64,000 nucleotides of DNA from Rhodobacteraceae bacterium CCMM004 (GCA_004005435.1 RZWH01000003.1:124001-188000); one strand, 5' to 3'; shown: positions 48,304-57,875, counted from the first letter of the stretch. A program made the numbers and translations. Notes: generated by a model not told the origin, from the letters alone.

Positions 48304-48900
48304 ATGTCGCCACGCCTACAGGCCGCCGCCGCGGTCCTCTGCGCCTGTGTCGCCCTGTCCGCCGCCGCCCAGGACGAACCGCCCGAGGCGGCCGACGAGG
48401 CGGCGGCCCAAGGCATTGGCGGTATCGGGCTGGAGGCCTGCCGCAACATCACCGGGGTGCAGAACCTGCCGGTGCTGGCCCAGGTGAGCGACTGGGCGCT
48501 GGGCTACATGGCCGGGCGGGCGGACGGCGGCGCCGTGCCGGACCCCGACGAGCCCCTGTCGCCGACCTCTTCCACCGACCTGGCCACGGCGATCCTCACC
48601 CACTGCACCGGCAACCCCGACGCGACCGTGCTGGCCGCCGTGCGCCGGGTGGCCGCGCGGGTCTACGGCGGCGGTCCCGAGGACGGGGCCTACGAGGTCG
48701 CGCCGCCCTTCGGCCCCGCCAGGACCGTGCGCCCGCCGCAGCGGCCCGAGGGGCTGACCGGCCCCGCCGCGGGCGAAGACGGCGCGGCGGAGGAAGACAT
48801 AGCAGATGCCGCCGCGACCCCGGATGCGGTGGCCGAAATCGCCAAGGCCGCCGTGGCCGAGCCGGAAGAGGACACCGATCTGGGCGCCGACGCCGACTGA
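48304..48900 (+). CDS. Exported protein of unknown function, acidic tail
   Basis: A 198 aa protein with a Sec signal peptide (AAAVLCACVALSAAAQD, cleavage after about residue 22). A small central domain holds two cysteines (EACRNITGVQ and ILTHCTGNP) that could form one disulfide. This pattern recalls HdeA-type periplasmic acid chaperones but is too weak for a call. The final 70 residues are rich in Ala, Glu and Asp, so the protein is probably strongly acidic. A GGTCCG-type spacer but no clear ribosome-binding site precedes ATG 48304. It converges on the flavodoxin gene eight bases away. Confidence 0.6.
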   Translation: MSPRLQAAAAVLCACVALSAAAQDEPPEAADEAAAQGIGGIGLEACRNITGVQNLPVLAQVSDWALGYMAGRADGGAVPDPDEPLSPTSSTDLATAILTHCTGNPDATVLAAVRRVAARVYGGGPEDGAYEVAPPFGPARTVRPPQRPEGLTGPAAGEDGAAEEDIADAAATPDAVAEIAKAAVAEPEEDTDLGADAD

Positions 48901-48907
48901 GCCCGGC

Positions 48908-49432
48908 TCAGGACGCCCAGTCGTCGAGAAGCGCCGCCAGCGCGGTCCAATCGGTGTACTCCCGATCCTCCCCGTGCTCGACGGTGTCGTCCTTCTGCGT
49001 CGCGATCCAGCGCATGGCCCAGTATTCGAAGAACCCGTAGTCCGAAAAGCGGAACGCGCCCGCCACGTGCTCGACCCGCTTGGGCGCGACGCCGGTTTCC
49101 TCGGTCAGCCGCCGCACGCAGTCCTTGAGCCCCTTCCAGTCGTCGGGGTCGCTCCCCGCGGCAGACAGAGAGACGGACAGAAACAGCGTCTCGGCGCGCG
49201 ACAGGGACGCCCGTTGCGCGCGCATGTAGTCCTTCAGCGCCTCCTGGTAGCGCCCGGCATGCACCGACCCGGCCAGGAGCACCCGGTCGAAGGACGCAGG
49301 ATCCAGATCGCGCGCCTCGGCGGCAGACAACAGCGCGACGCTGTGCCCATCGGCGGTCAGCCGGGCAAAGGCGTAGTGCGCGATCTTGGCCGTCTGCCCC
49401 TCGGTCGTGGCAAAGACGATGAGTATCCGCAT
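48908..49432 (-). CDS. Flavodoxin-like protein, HemG type
   Basis: A 174 aa FMN-binding flavodoxin-fold protein. The phosphate loop is ILIVFATTEGQTAKIA (residues 3-18), with VLLAGSVHAGRYQEALKDYM and the late GAFRFSDYGFFEYWAMRWIA and EYTDWTALAALL segments. These match HemG, the menaquinone-coupled protoporphyrinogen oxidase, but similar flavodoxins with other jobs exist and most Rhodobacteraceae use other oxidases. It is transcribed with the C26 hydrolase gene 72 bases upstream. Haem synthesis is a guess from family only. Confidence 0.7.
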   Translation of the reverse strand: MRILIVFATTEGQTAKIAHYAFARLTADGHSVALLSAAEARDLDPASFDRVLLAGSVHAGRYQEALKDYMRAQRASLSRAETLFLSVSLSAAGSDPDDWKGLKDCVRRLTEETGVAPKRVEHVAGAFRFSDYGFFEYWAMRWIATQKDDTVEHGEDREYTDWTALAALLDDWAS

Positions 49433-49504
49433 GGCCCGCCCCTTTCGCTTCCGCCGGATCGGGGACAAGCTAGCGTCGCCGGGGCACCGCCGCGTTGATC
49501 GCGA

Positions 49505-50284
49505 TCAAGCGGCTCCGGCCACCGGCTCCGGACGCCGGGCGGCGGCCCAGTCCGCGACCGCATGTCCGAACGCGCCAAAGAGCTTGGCCGATACGGGATC
49601 TTCGGCGGCGCGGTATTCGGGATGCCACTGGACCGACAGGGTAAAGCCGGGGGCGTCGGCGATGTAGATCGCCTCGGGCGTGCCGTCGGGGGCGTGGCCG
49701 TCGATGACCACGCGGGGTCCGGCCACCTTGATCCCCTGGCCGTGGAGGGTGTTGGTCATCACCTCCACATCGCCCATCAGGCGGTGGAACGGACCCTCCT
49801 CGCTGAACCGCACGGCATGGCGCAGCGCGAACTTCTCTTCCAACGTGCCGTCCGGGGGCATCCGGTGGTTCATCCGGCCCGGGAGGTCGCGAATCTCGGG
49901 GTGGAGCGAGCCGCCCATGGCGACGTTGACCTCCTGAAACCCGCGGCACACGCCCAGAAAGGGCTGACCGCGGGCGACCAGCGCGCGGATCAGCGGCAAG
50001 GTGATGGCATCGCGGTCACGGTCGAAGGCGCCGTGTGCCTCGGTCTCGTCCTCGCCGTATTCCTCGGGATGCACGTTCGGGCGCCCGCCGGTGAAGAGAA
50101 ACCCGTCGCAGACCTCCAACAGATCGGCCACCGACACCAGCGCCGGATCGCAAGGCACCACCAGGGGAACGGCGCGGGACACCGCCGAGATCGCCTCGCA
50201 GTTCATCGCACCTCCGGCATGCACCGGATACTGGTCGTTGATGAGATGGGAGTTGCCGATGATGCCGACGACCGGTCGTGCCAT
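49505..50284 (-). CDS. Peptidase C26 gamma-glutamyl hydrolase (PuuD-like)
   Basis: A 259 aa glutamine-amidotransferase-fold hydrolase of the PuuD group, which releases GABA from gamma-glutamyl-GABA in putrescine breakdown. The nucleophile is in FLGVCRGFQEVNVAMGG near residue 115, and the catalytic His-Glu is in LSVQWHPEYRA near 228. VHPEEYGEDETEAHGAFDRDRD is the family's substrate loop. No puuA/B/C genes accompany it. It is preceded by palindrome copy D and lies downstream of GlcG and malate synthase on the same strand. Confidence 0.85.
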   Translation of the reverse strand: MARPVVGIIGNSHLINDQYPVHAGGAMNCEAISAVSRAVPLVVPCDPALVSVADLLEVCDGFLFTGGRPNVHPEEYGEDETEAHGAFDRDRDAITLPLIRALVARGQPFLGVCRGFQEVNVAMGGSLHPEIRDLPGRMNHRMPPDGTLEEKFALRHAVRFSEEGPFHRLMGDVEVMTNTLHGQGIKVAGPRVVIDGHAPDGTPEAIYIADAPGFTLSVQWHPEYRAAEDPVSAKLFGAFGHAVADWAAARRPEPVAGAA

Positions 50285-50378
50285 GTTACTCCACCACTGA
50301 CTTCGAATTCGAGACAGGATACGGGGCCGGGCGCCGCGAGGAAATGGGAATCTCCGCACAGGCCGCCCTGCGCAGGCG

Positions 50379-50441
50379 CGGACCCTTGGAAGGGTCCGGC
50401 AGATCCGTTGCCACGGATCGGTCCCGCGCCTTTCAAAGGGA
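50379..50441. repeat. Palindrome cluster, copy D
   Basis: CGGACCCTT and AAGGGTCCG pair around GG at 50379-50398. GATCCGT and ACGGATC pair around TGCC at 50402-50419. CCTTT and AAAGG pair around one C near 50429-50439. It has the same gene-end position and CTT-NN-AAG centre as the other copies, but the arms are shorter. Confidence 0.7.
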
Positions 50442-50455
50442 TGCGCCTCCGGGGA

Positions 50456-50884
50456 TCAGGCCTCGTGCGCGAGGCCGGCGGCGGCGATCCCCGCCTCAGC
50501 GGCCGCCGCGTCGTTGTCCGAGGTGTCGCCGGTGACGCCCACCGCGCCGATCACGGCCCCGTCGCCGCCCCGCACCAGCACGCCACCCGGCACCGGCACC
50601 ACGCGGCCGCCGAACGTGCCGTTGACCGCGGCCATGAAATAGGCCTGGGCCTCGGCCCGCTGCATCTGCGCGCGGCCGCCCATGCCCAGCATGACCGCGC
50701 CATAGGCCTTGCCCTCGGCAATGGCGAAGCGGCCGGGCGAGGCGCCGTCCTCGCGCTCGAACGCCAGCGGATGGCCGCCGGCGTCCAGCACGATCACCGA
50801 CAGCGGCTTGAGGGTCTGCCGCCGCCCCTCGGCCAGGGTCTCGCGGACGATGGTGCGGGCGTGGTCGTGGGTAATGCGGTCCAT
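50456..50884 (-). CDS. glcG: GlcG/HbpS family protein
   Basis: A 142 aa member of the GlcG/HbpS (DUF336) family. The typical fold segments are PLSVIVLDAGGHPLAFEREDGASPG, IAEGKAYGAVMLG and VPVPGGVLVRGGDGAVIGAVGVTGDTSDND. HbpS binds haem; GlcG is encoded in glycolate operons and its role is unsettled. It starts one base after the malate synthase stop, the arrangement known from glc operons, so a role with glyoxylate metabolism is likely. Confidence 0.82.
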   Translation of the reverse strand: MDRITHDHARTIVRETLAEGRRQTLKPLSVIVLDAGGHPLAFEREDGASPGRFAIAEGKAYGAVMLGMGGRAQMQRAEAQAYFMAAVNGTFGGRVVPVPGGVLVRGGDGAVIGAVGVTGDTSDNDAAAAEAGIAAAGLAHEA

Positions 50885-50885
50885 C

Positions 50886-53027
50886 TCAGGCCTCCTTGGC
50901 GACGCGGCGCCATTTGTGCAGCAAGGGCTCCGTGTAGCCCGAGGGCTGCGCGCGCCCCTCGAACACCAGATCGCAGGCGGCGCGGAAGGCCGGCCCGTCA
51001 TAGTCCGGCGCCATCGGGCGATAGGCCGGGTCGCCCGCGTTCTGCGCGTCGACCTTCTGCGCCATCTCGCGCATCGTGGCCATCACCCGGTCGCGGTCGA
51101 CCACCCCGTGGTGCAGCCAGTTGGCCAGCGCCTGGGACGAGATCCGGCAGGTCGCGCGGTCCTCCATCAGGCCGACGTCGTGGATGTCGGGCACGGTCGA
51201 GCACCCCACCCCCTGATCGACCCAGCGCACCACGTAGCCGAGGATGCCCTGGGCGTTGTTGGCCAGTTCGTCCGCGATCTCGTCGTCGGACCAGTTGCGG
51301 CCGTCGCTGAGCGGGATCGTCAGCAGGTCGTCGAGCGATGCGCGCGGGCCGCCGCGGGCGATCTCGTCCTGCCGCGCGGCCACGTCCACGGCGTGGTAGT
51401 GGGTCGCGTGCAGCGTCGCGGCGGTGGGCGACGGCACCCAGGCGCAGTTGGCGCCGCTTTTTGGATGGCCCACCTTCTGCTCCAGCATCGCGGCCATGCG
51501 GTCAGGCATGGCCCACATGCCCTTGCCAATCTGCGCCTTGCCGCGCAGGCCGCAGGCCAGGCCGATGTCCACGTTGCGGTCCTCGTAGGCGGCGATCCAG
51601 GCGGTCTCCTTCATGGCGCCCTTGCGCACCATCGGCCCCGCCTCCATCGAGGTGTGGATCTCGTCGCCGGTGCGGTCGAGGAAGCCGGTGTTGATGAACG
51701 CCACCCGGTTCCTGGCGGCGCGAATGCATTCCTTGAGGTTGGCCGACGTGCGCCGCTCCTCGTCCATGATCCCCATCTTGACCGTATGGCGCGGCAGCCC
51801 CAGCGCGTCCTCCACCGCCGAGAAGATCTCGTCGGCGAAGGCGACCTCGGCGGGGCCGTGCATCTTGGGCTTGACCACGTAGACCGAGCCATGGGCCGAA
51901 TTGCCGCCCGCGCGCGCCAGATCGTGGCAGGCGCAGGCGACGGTCACCAGCGCGTCGAGCAGACCCTCGAACATCTCCTCGCCGTCGCGCGTCAGGACGG
52001 CGGGCGTCGTCATCAGGTGGCCCACGTTGCGCACCAGCATGAGCGCGCGGCCCTTCAGCGTGACCTCGCGGCCGCCGGGGGCGGTGTAGGTGCGGTCCTC
52101 GGCCAGGCGGCGGGTGAAGGTCTCGCCGCCCTTGGACACCTCGGCCTTCAGGTCGCCCCGCATCAGGCCCAGCCAGTTGCGATAGGCGGTCACCTTGTCC
52201 TCGGCATCGACGCAGGCGACGCTGTCTTCACAGTCCATGATCGCGCTGACGGCGCTCTCCAACACCACGTCGGCCAGGCCCGCGGGGTCGTCGCCGCCCA
52301 CCGGGTGCTCGCGGTTTATGTGAAGTTCGATATGCAGCCCATCGTTTTTAAGTAGGATATGCGTCGGAGCGTCGTCTTCGCCGCGCCACCCAGCCAGCTG
52401 TCTGGGATCGTCCAAGGCGACTCCTTCGGCCGTGGTCAGGGCGCCGTCCGAGATGCGATAGCCGCCCGCGTCGGTATGGCTGCCCTTGGCCAGGGGCGCG
52501 GTGCGGTCGAGGAAGTCCTTGGCCCAGGCCACCACACGCCGACCGCGCGACGGGTCATAGCCGCCGCTCTCGGGCGCGTCGCCCATGGCGTCGGTGCCGT
52601 AGAGCGCGTCGAACAGCGACCCCCACCGCGCGTTTGCGGCGTTCAGCGCATAGCGCGCGTTGGTGATCGGCACCACCAGCTGCGGTCCGGCAATGGACGC
52701 GATCTCGGGGTCGACGTTGTCGGTGTCGATGGAGAAACCCGGCCCCTCCTCCACCAGATACCCGACCTCGCGGAGCATGGCGCGATAGGCGTCTCGGTCC
52801 GTCACGGGTCCGGGGGCGTCCCGGTGCCAGCGGTCGATCTGCTCCTGCATCTTTTGCCGGGCGCTGAGCAGATCGGCGTTGCGGGGGCCGAAATCATGGG
52901 CGAGCGTGTCGAGGGCCTGCCAGAACCGCTCGGCCGCGACGTCGAGCCCGTCGAGAAGCTCGTCTTCCACGAAGGCGGCGAGATCCGCCGCCACCTGCAC
53001 TCCACCGCGCACCACTCGATCCGTCAC
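50886..53027 (-). CDS. glcB: Malate synthase G
   Basis: A 713 aa monomeric malate synthase, which condenses glyoxylate and acetyl-CoA to malate. It carries the inserted alpha/beta domain that distinguishes isoform G. Visible motifs include [43 protein letters not shown] (a substrate-binding Glu/Asp), [40 protein letters not shown] and a final EPLLHKWRR. The start is a GTG at 53027 after a GGAGG ribosome-binding site. It allows growth on C2 compounds such as glycolate. It is the first gene of a - strand run with glcG. Confidence 0.96.
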   Translation of the reverse strand: MTDRVVRGGVQVAADLAAFVEDELLDGLDVAAERFWQALDTLAHDFGPRNADLLSARQKMQEQIDRWHRDAPGPVTDRDAYRAMLREVGYLVEEGPGFSIDTDNVDPEIASIAGPQLVVPITNARYALNAANARWGSLFDALYGTDAMGDAPESGGYDPSRGRRVVAWAKDFLDRTAPLAKGSHTDAGGYRISDGALTTAEGVALDDPRQLAGWRGEDDAPTHILLKNDGLHIELHINREHPVGGDDPAGLADVVLESAVSAIMDCEDSVACVDAEDKVTAYRNWLGLMRGDLKAEVSKGGETFTRRLAEDRTYTAPGGREVTLKGRALMLVRNVGHLMTTPAVLTRDGEEMFEGLLDALVTVACACHDLARAGGNSAHGSVYVVKPKMHGPAEVAFADEIFSAVEDALGLPRHTVKMGIMDEERRTSANLKECIRAARNRVAFINTGFLDRTGDEIHTSMEAGPMVRKGAMKETAWIAAYEDRNVDIGLACGLRGKAQIGKGMWAMPDRMAAMLEQKVGHPKSGANCAWVPSPTAATLHATHYHAVDVAARQDEIARGGPRASLDDLLTIPLSDGRNWSDDEIADELANNAQGILGYVVRWVDQGVGCSTVPDIHDVGLMEDRATCRISSQALANWLHHGVVDRDRVMATMREMAQKVDAQNAGDPAYRPMAPDYDGPAFRAACDLVFEGRAQPSGYTEPLLHKWRRVAKEA

Positions 53028-53092
53028 GTCGCCCTCCTGTTTGGGTATGCCGTCGTATGCGAGAGATAGGCAGTTTCCGGACATGACAAGGC

Positions 53093-53121
53093 AAAACCGC
53101 CGCCACGGGGGGTGGCGGCGG
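53093..53121 (-). terminator. Terminator of the small membrane protein gene
   Basis: Read on the - strand, a ten-base G/C stem (CCGCCGCCAC with GTGGCGGCGG, 53121-53097) around five bases is followed by TTTT. It lies about 36 bases past the stop at 53158 and upstream of glcB, insulating the two. Confidence 0.85.
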
Positions 53122-53157
53122 CCTGAAACCTCGGTCGCTGGGGGCGTGGGCGGCGGT

Positions 53158-53343
53158 TCAGCCGCCGGTCGTGCTCTCTGCCTCGATCGGCACGCCGTCG
53201 CCCGGCTCGTTGCCGTTCAACGCGGTCCAGCCGAGGAACAGAACCAGCAGGACGCCGGCGACCCCTGCCGCCCAGGCGATGCCGACCAGCGGCCCTTTGT
53301 GACGGCGTTCCTGCTTTTTGATGTCGGTATCCGGTGCAGACAT
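53158..53343 (-). CDS. Small single-pass membrane protein
   Basis: A 61 aa protein. A basic N-terminus ([19 protein letters not shown]) is followed by one membrane helix ([22 protein letters not shown]) and a short acidic tail ([19 protein letters not shown]), so the N-terminus should be cytoplasmic. A GAGAGG ribosome-binding site four bases before the ATG and a strong terminator after the gene show that it is a real transcription unit. I do not recognise the family. It is divergent from pepN. Confidence 0.7.
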   Translation of the reverse strand: MSAPDTDIKKQERRHKGPLVGIAWAAGVAGVLLVLFLGWTALNGNEPGDGVPIEAESTTGG

Positions 53344-53468
53344 GGGACCTCTCTTTCGGGGCGCCCGAAGGCGGGCGCAGGCATGGCGGCGCGCGGTTGA
53401 AGCGCACCCGTTCCCCCTTTAACGTCGGCCTCCATCGTTTGGTTCACTCGTTTTTCCCGGAGGCCGCC

Positions 53469-56075
53469 ATGAAAGACGCCGCTGAGCAGGCCGTCTATCT
53501 GTCCGACTACGCCCCGTTCCCCTACCACCTCGACAAGGTTGCGCTGCATTTTCGGCTCGACCCCGGGGCGACGCGGGTGGCGGCACGGTTGTGGTTCCGG
53601 CCGGGGCCCGGCGCAGAGGGAACGCTGCGGCTGGACGGCGAGCGGCTGCGCCTCCTCTCGACGGCGCTGGACGGCGCCCCGGCGGCGGCGCAGGTGGACG
53701 ACACCGGCCTGACGCTCGCGGTGCCCGGCCGGCCCTTCGTTCTCGACACCGAGGTCGAGATCGACCCGGCGTCCAACACTGCGCTCGAAGGTCTCTACAT
53801 GTCCAAGGGGATGTATTGCACCCAATGCGAGGCCGAGGGGTTTCGCCGCATCACCTATTTCCCCGACCGCCCCGACGTGCTGGCGCCGTTCCGGGTAACG
53901 GTCGAGAGCGATCTGCCCGTGCTTCTGTCGAACGGCAACCCGGTCGAGACCGGCCCCGGCCGCGCCGTCTGGGACGATCCCTGGCCCAAGCCCGCCTATC
54001 TCTTCGCGCTGGTGGCCGGCGACCTGCGCGCCGTCTCGGACCGCTTCGTCACCGCGTCGGGACGCGACGTGACGCTCAACGTCTGGGTCCGGCCGGGCGA
54101 CGAGGACCGCTGCGACTATGCGCTCGACGCGCTCAAGCGGTCGATGCGGTGGGACGAAGAGGTCTATGGCCGCGAATACGACCTCGACGTCTTCAACATC
54201 GTCGCTGTCGATGACTTCAACATGGGCGCGATGGAGAACAAGGGGCTCAACATCTTCAACTCCAAATACGTGCTCGCCTCGCCCCAGACCGCGACCGACC
54301 GGGACTATGCCTCCATCGAGGCCATCGTCGCGCACGAGTATTTCCACAACTGGACCGGCAACCGGATCACCTGTCGCGACTGGTTCCAGCTCTGCCTCAA
54401 AGAGGGGCTGACGGTGTTCCGCGACCAGGAGTTCACGGGCGACATGCGCTCCCACGCGGTCAAGCGGATCGAGGACGTGATGGAGCTGCGCGGCCGCCAG
54501 TTCCGCGAGGACAACGGACCGCTCAGCCACCCGGTGCGGCCGTCGAGCTATATCGAAATCAACAACTTCTACACCGCGACGGTCTACGAAAAGGGGGCCG
54601 AGATCATCGGGATGCTCAAGCGTCTGGTGGGCGACGACGGCTATGCCGCGGCGCTCGACCTCTACTTCGACCGCCACGACGGGCAGGCCTGCACGGTCGA
54701 GGACTGGCTCACCGTGTTCGAGGACGCCACCGGCCGCGATCTGGCGCAGTTCAAACAGTGGTATACGCAGTCAGGCACTCCGCGCGTCGCGGTGACGGAG
54801 CGGTTCGAGAACGGCCTCTACACCCTGGAGATGGCCCAGCACACACCGCCGACGCCCGGTCAGCCCGACAAGGCGCCGCAGGTGATCCCCATCGCCGTGG
54901 GGCTCCTGGCCCCCGATGGGACCGAGACGATGCCGACGACCGTGCTGCCGCTGACCGAGGCGCGGCAGAGCTTCGCCTTTCGTCCCACCGCCGAGGGTTG
55001 GCGGCGCGACGGACCGGACGCGCCCGAGCGGCTGTCGGGCGCGGTGCCGCCCCGGCCGGTGCCGTCGCTGAACCGCGGATTCTCCGCGCCGGTGATCCTG
55101 GAGCGCGACGTCACCAGCGAGGAGCGCGCCCTGCTCCTCGCCCACGACACCGACCCTTTCAACAAATGGGATGCCGGCCGCGCCTTGGCCAAGGACGTTC
55201 TGACGCGCATAATCACCGACGGCGCCGCGCCCGGCCCCGCCTATCTGGACGCGCTGGCTCGGGTGGCGGACGACGGGCGGCTCGACCCGGCCTTTCGCGC
55301 GCTCGCGCTCGCCCTGCCCGGTGACGACGACATGGCCCAGACCCTGGCCTCGGGCGGGGTGACGCCGGATCCCGACGCGATCTGGCGCGCGCGACGGGAC
55401 CTCGCCACCGCCATCGCCAGGCACCTGGAGCCGATCCTGGCCGACCTCTACGACACCATGACCGGCGAGGGTCCCTATTCTCCAGACCCAAAATCCGCGG
55501 GCAAGCGCAGCCTGCGCGGTGCCGCCCTGGCCCTGCTGTCGCGGATCGACGGCGGCCGCCGCGCCGAGGCCCTGTTCGAGACCGCCGACAACATGACCGA
55601 AGAGGTCGGGGCGCTGGCCTGTTTGGTGCGGGAGGGCCGCGGCGGAGCCGCGCTCGCCCGGTTCTACCGCCGCTGGGGGCACGACCGCCTGGTGCGCGAC
55701 AAGTGGTTCTCGCTCCAGGTGGGCGGCGCCGCGCCGCCGGACGCCGCTGGGGTGGCCGAGCGCCTTTGCGCCCACCCCGAGTTCGACTGGAAGACTCCCA
55801 ATGTGTTCCGCAGCGTCTTTGGCGCCCTGGCGGGGAACCACGCGGGCTTTCACGCCCGCGACGGCGCGGGCTATGCGCTGCTCGCCGACTGGCTGATCCG
55901 CCTCGATCCGGTGGTGCCGCAGACCGCGGCACGGATGACCACGGCGTTCGAGACCTGGGGCCGCTACGACGCCGATCGCCAGGCGCTGATGCGCGCGGCG
56001 CTGGAGCGGATCGCGGCCGCGCCGGGCCTATCGCGCGACACGTCCGAGATGGTGGGCCGGATCCTGGATCACTGA
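53469..56075 (+). CDS. pepN: Aminopeptidase N
   Basis: An 868 aa M1 zinc aminopeptidase, which trims N-terminal residues from peptides in the cytoplasm. The exopeptidase motif GAMEN is at residues 253-257. The zinc motif HEYFHNWTGNRITCRDWFQLCLKEG, with HEYFH at 289-293, supplies two His ligands and the distal Glu. The N-terminal beta domain (APFPYHLDKVALHFRL) and C-terminal helical part of the long E. coli-type PepN are complete. An upstream frame from 53334 overlaps the divergent small gene and has no ribosome-binding site, so ATG 53469 is used. Confidence 0.96.
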   Translation: MKDAAEQAVYLSDYAPFPYHLDKVALHFRLDPGATRVAARLWFRPGPGAEGTLRLDGERLRLLSTALDGAPAAAQVDDTGLTLAVPGRPFVLDTEVEIDPASNTALEGLYMSKGMYCTQCEAEGFRRITYFPDRPDVLAPFRVTVESDLPVLLSNGNPVETGPGRAVWDDPWPKPAYLFALVAGDLRAVSDRFVTASGRDVTLNVWVRPGDEDRCDYALDALKRSMRWDEEVYGREYDLDVFNIVAVDDFNMGAMENKGLNIFNSKYVLASPQTATDRDYASIEAIVAHEYFHNWTGNRITCRDWFQLCLKEGLTVFRDQEFTGDMRSHAVKRIEDVMELRGRQFREDNGPLSHPVRPSSYIEINNFYTATVYEKGAEIIGMLKRLVGDDGYAAALDLYFDRHDGQACTVEDWLTVFEDATGRDLAQFKQWYTQSGTPRVAVTERFENGLYTLEMAQHTPPTPGQPDKAPQVIPIAVGLLAPDGTETMPTTVLPLTEARQSFAFRPTAEGWRRDGPDAPERLSGAVPPRPVPSLNRGFSAPVILERDVTSEERALLLAHDTDPFNKWDAGRALAKDVLTRIITDGAAPGPAYLDALARVADDGRLDPAFRALALALPGDDDMAQTLASGGVTPDPDAIWRARRDLATAIARHLEPILADLYDTMTGEGPYSPDPKSAGKRSLRGAALALLSRIDGGRRAEALFETADNMTEEVGALACLVREGRGGAALARFYRRWGHDRLVRDKWFSLQVGGAAPPDAAGVAERLCAHPEFDWKTPNVFRSVFGALAGNHAGFHARDGAGYALLADWLIRLDPVVPQTAARMTTAFETWGRYDADRQALMRAALERIAAAPGLSRDTSEMVGRILDH

Positions 56076-56215
56076 GGCCGCTTTCCGCTGGCGGCTCAAC
56101 GTCTTATGACATGTCCTGCTGCGCGCCCCGGCCGCAGCCCCAAGGCGGAACCGGTGCCCCTCTGCGTGGGTTGGTCGTCAAGTTTCCTGTAGCCAGAAGC
56201 CAAGGAGGAGCGAAA

Positions 56216-56773
56216 ATGACCGATTTGAACGGCATCCGAATCCTGATCATGTCCGCAGACGGGTTCGAGCAATCCGAACTTGTCCACCCCCGCGACGACA
56301 TGCGCGCCCGCGGCGCCAAGGTCGATGTGGCCAGCCCCGACGGCAAGTCCATCCGCGGCTGGGACGGCAACGACTGGGGCGACACGGTCGAGGTGGACAT
56401 GGGCATCGGCGATACGTCGATGCACGACTACGATGCGCTGATCCTGCCGGGCGGCCAGATCAACCCCGACATCCTGCGCACTCAGCCAGAGGCGGTTCTG
56501 CGGGTGCAGGAGTTCGTCTCGGCCGACAAACCCGTGGCCGCGATCTGCCACGGCCCGTGGATGCTGGTCGAGGCCAACGCGGTGGAGAGCCGCCAGGTCA
56601 CGTCCTACCCGTCGATCCGCACGGACCTGCGCAACGCGGGCGCCATCGTGGTCGACGATGCCGCGGTGACGGACGGCCCGCTGATCACCAGCCGCAACCC
56701 CGACGACCTGCCGGCGTTCTGCGACGCCTTGGCCGCGGCGATCATGGCGCGCCGCACCTCGCGCGCGGCCTGA
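56216..56773 (+). CDS. DJ-1/PfpI family protein (YhbO-like deglycase/protease)
   Basis: A 185 aa cytoplasmic protein with the DJ-1/PfpI fold. The nucleophile cysteine is in PVAAICHGPWMLVEANAV near residue 106, the DGFEQSEL segment supplies the conserved Glu near 17-20, and HDYDALILPGGQINPD is typical. Proteins of this class are reported as stress-response deglycases, glyoxalases or proteases. An AAGGAGGAG ribosome-binding site six bases before ATG 56216 predicts strong translation. It is a single gene following pepN. Confidence 0.88.
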   Translation: MTDLNGIRILIMSADGFEQSELVHPRDDMRARGAKVDVASPDGKSIRGWDGNDWGDTVEVDMGIGDTSMHDYDALILPGGQINPDILRTQPEAVLRVQEFVSADKPVAAICHGPWMLVEANAVESRQVTSYPSIRTDLRNAGAIVVDDAAVTDGPLITSRNPDDLPAFCDALAAAIMARRTSRAA

Positions 56774-56833
56774 GGCCGGCCCGGCGCCGCGCTTCCGCCC
56801 CCGCGGGACGGCGCTGACGCCCCCTCGCGGCGT

Positions 56834-56855
56834 GGCGGGTCGGCACCGACCCGCC
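56834..56855 (+). terminator. Hairpin after the DJ-1/PfpI gene
   Basis: Perfect ten-base arms GGCGGGTCGG and CCGACCCGCC surround CA, 60 bases beyond the stop codon. No T run follows, so this is a terminator-like stem rather than a proven intrinsic terminator. Confidence 0.5.
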
Positions 56856-56922
56856 CGCCGCAATCCGGCCGAGCGGCGGCGCCCCGCCACTCGGACCGTT
56901 CTACCTTAGCGCGCATTGTGCT

Positions 56923-56956
56923 ACACTCGCGGACATCCCATCTGTCACGCGAGTGT
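56923..56956. promoter_or_regulatory. Inverted repeat upstream of the acyltransferase gene
   Basis: ACACTCGCG at 56923-56931 and CGCGAGTGT at 56948-56956 are perfect nine-base arms with a 16-base spacer, ending 25 bases before the start codon. The spacing of about two and a half helical turns between arm centres suits a dimeric regulator; a leader stem-loop is the alternative. Confidence 0.45.
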
Positions 56957-56980
56957 CGTGTTGCTCTGGTGTCTGACCCC

Positions 56981-57841
56981 ATGAGAGAACGCCTGGATTC
57001 GCAGATCGTCGAGCGCGCGCCCTGGCTGGCGCGCCCCGGACCGGGCATCCGGCTCGTGCGTCTGTGGCTCGACCGGCTGCTCGATTACCACCGCACCGTG
57101 GCGCTCGCCGAAGAGATGCAGGACTGGCCGTATCATCGGATCATGGACCGGATGGGCGCGCTCCTGGCGCGCGACGTGGAGGTGCAGGGGCTCGACCGGA
57201 TCCCGCGCCACGGCGCCGCTCTGGTCGTTGCCAACCATCCCACGGGCATCGCCGACGGCATCGTGCTCTACCACCTTCTGGCGCCGCTCCGGCCCGATCT
57301 GTTCTTCTACGCCAACAGCGACCTTCTGCGCATCCTGCCGCAGTTCGACGGGATGATCGCGCCGGTGGAGTGGCGACGCGACAAGCGCTCGCATTCCAAG
57401 ACCCGGGCGACGATGGCCTACACCCGGACCGCGATCGAGGCGGGGCGGCTCGGCGTGATCTTTCCCTCCGGGCGGCTGGCGAAACGCCGGGGACTGCGGC
57501 TCTACGAACGGCCGTGGATGCCCTCGGCGGCGATGATCGCACGCAAGTTCGAGCTGCCGGTCATCCCGATCAACCTCAGGGCGCGGAACTCGGCGCTGTT
57601 CTATCTCTTCGACCTCATCCACCCGTCCTTGCGCGATATCACGCTGTTCCACGAGATGCTGAACAAGGATCGGCAACCGTTCCGCGTCCGGGTGGGCGAG
57701 CCGATCTCGCCCACCGCCCTGCCCGATCAGTCCGAAGACGGGATCGCGCTCCTGCGGCGGGCGACGCTGGCCATGGGCGGGCGGTGCGCGCCGCAGCTCT
57801 CGCTGGTCGACAGCACCCGCCGGCCCGCGCTCCTGCGCTGA
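56981..57841 (+). CDS. PlsC-type 1-acyl-glycerol-3-phosphate acyltransferase family protein
   Basis: A 286 aa acyltransferase. The motif VVANHPTGIADGIVLYHLL (block I, the H-x4-D-like catalytic pair in NHPTGIADG) lies near residue 80, and the substrate motif IFPSGRLAKRRG near 160 replaces the classical FPEGTRS. VIPINLRARNSALFYLFDLIHP suggests membrane association. It probably transfers a fatty acyl chain to a lysophospholipid or another lipid. ATG 56981 is chosen because an inverted repeat occupies the longer upstream frame; GTG 56969 cannot be excluded. It converges on carD across a terminator. Confidence 0.78.
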   Translation: MRERLDSQIVERAPWLARPGPGIRLVRLWLDRLLDYHRTVALAEEMQDWPYHRIMDRMGALLARDVEVQGLDRIPRHGAALVVANHPTGIADGIVLYHLLAPLRPDLFFYANSDLLRILPQFDGMIAPVEWRRDKRSHSKTRATMAYTRTAIEAGRLGVIFPSGRLAKRRGLRLYERPWMPSAAMIARKFELPVIPINLRARNSALFYLFDLIHPSLRDITLFHEMLNKDRQPFRVRVGEPISPTALPDQSEDGIALLRRATLAMGGRCAPQLSLVDSTRRPALLR

Positions 57842-57875
57842 CCCCGGCCGCCGCGACACCATGCCGCAGACAACA

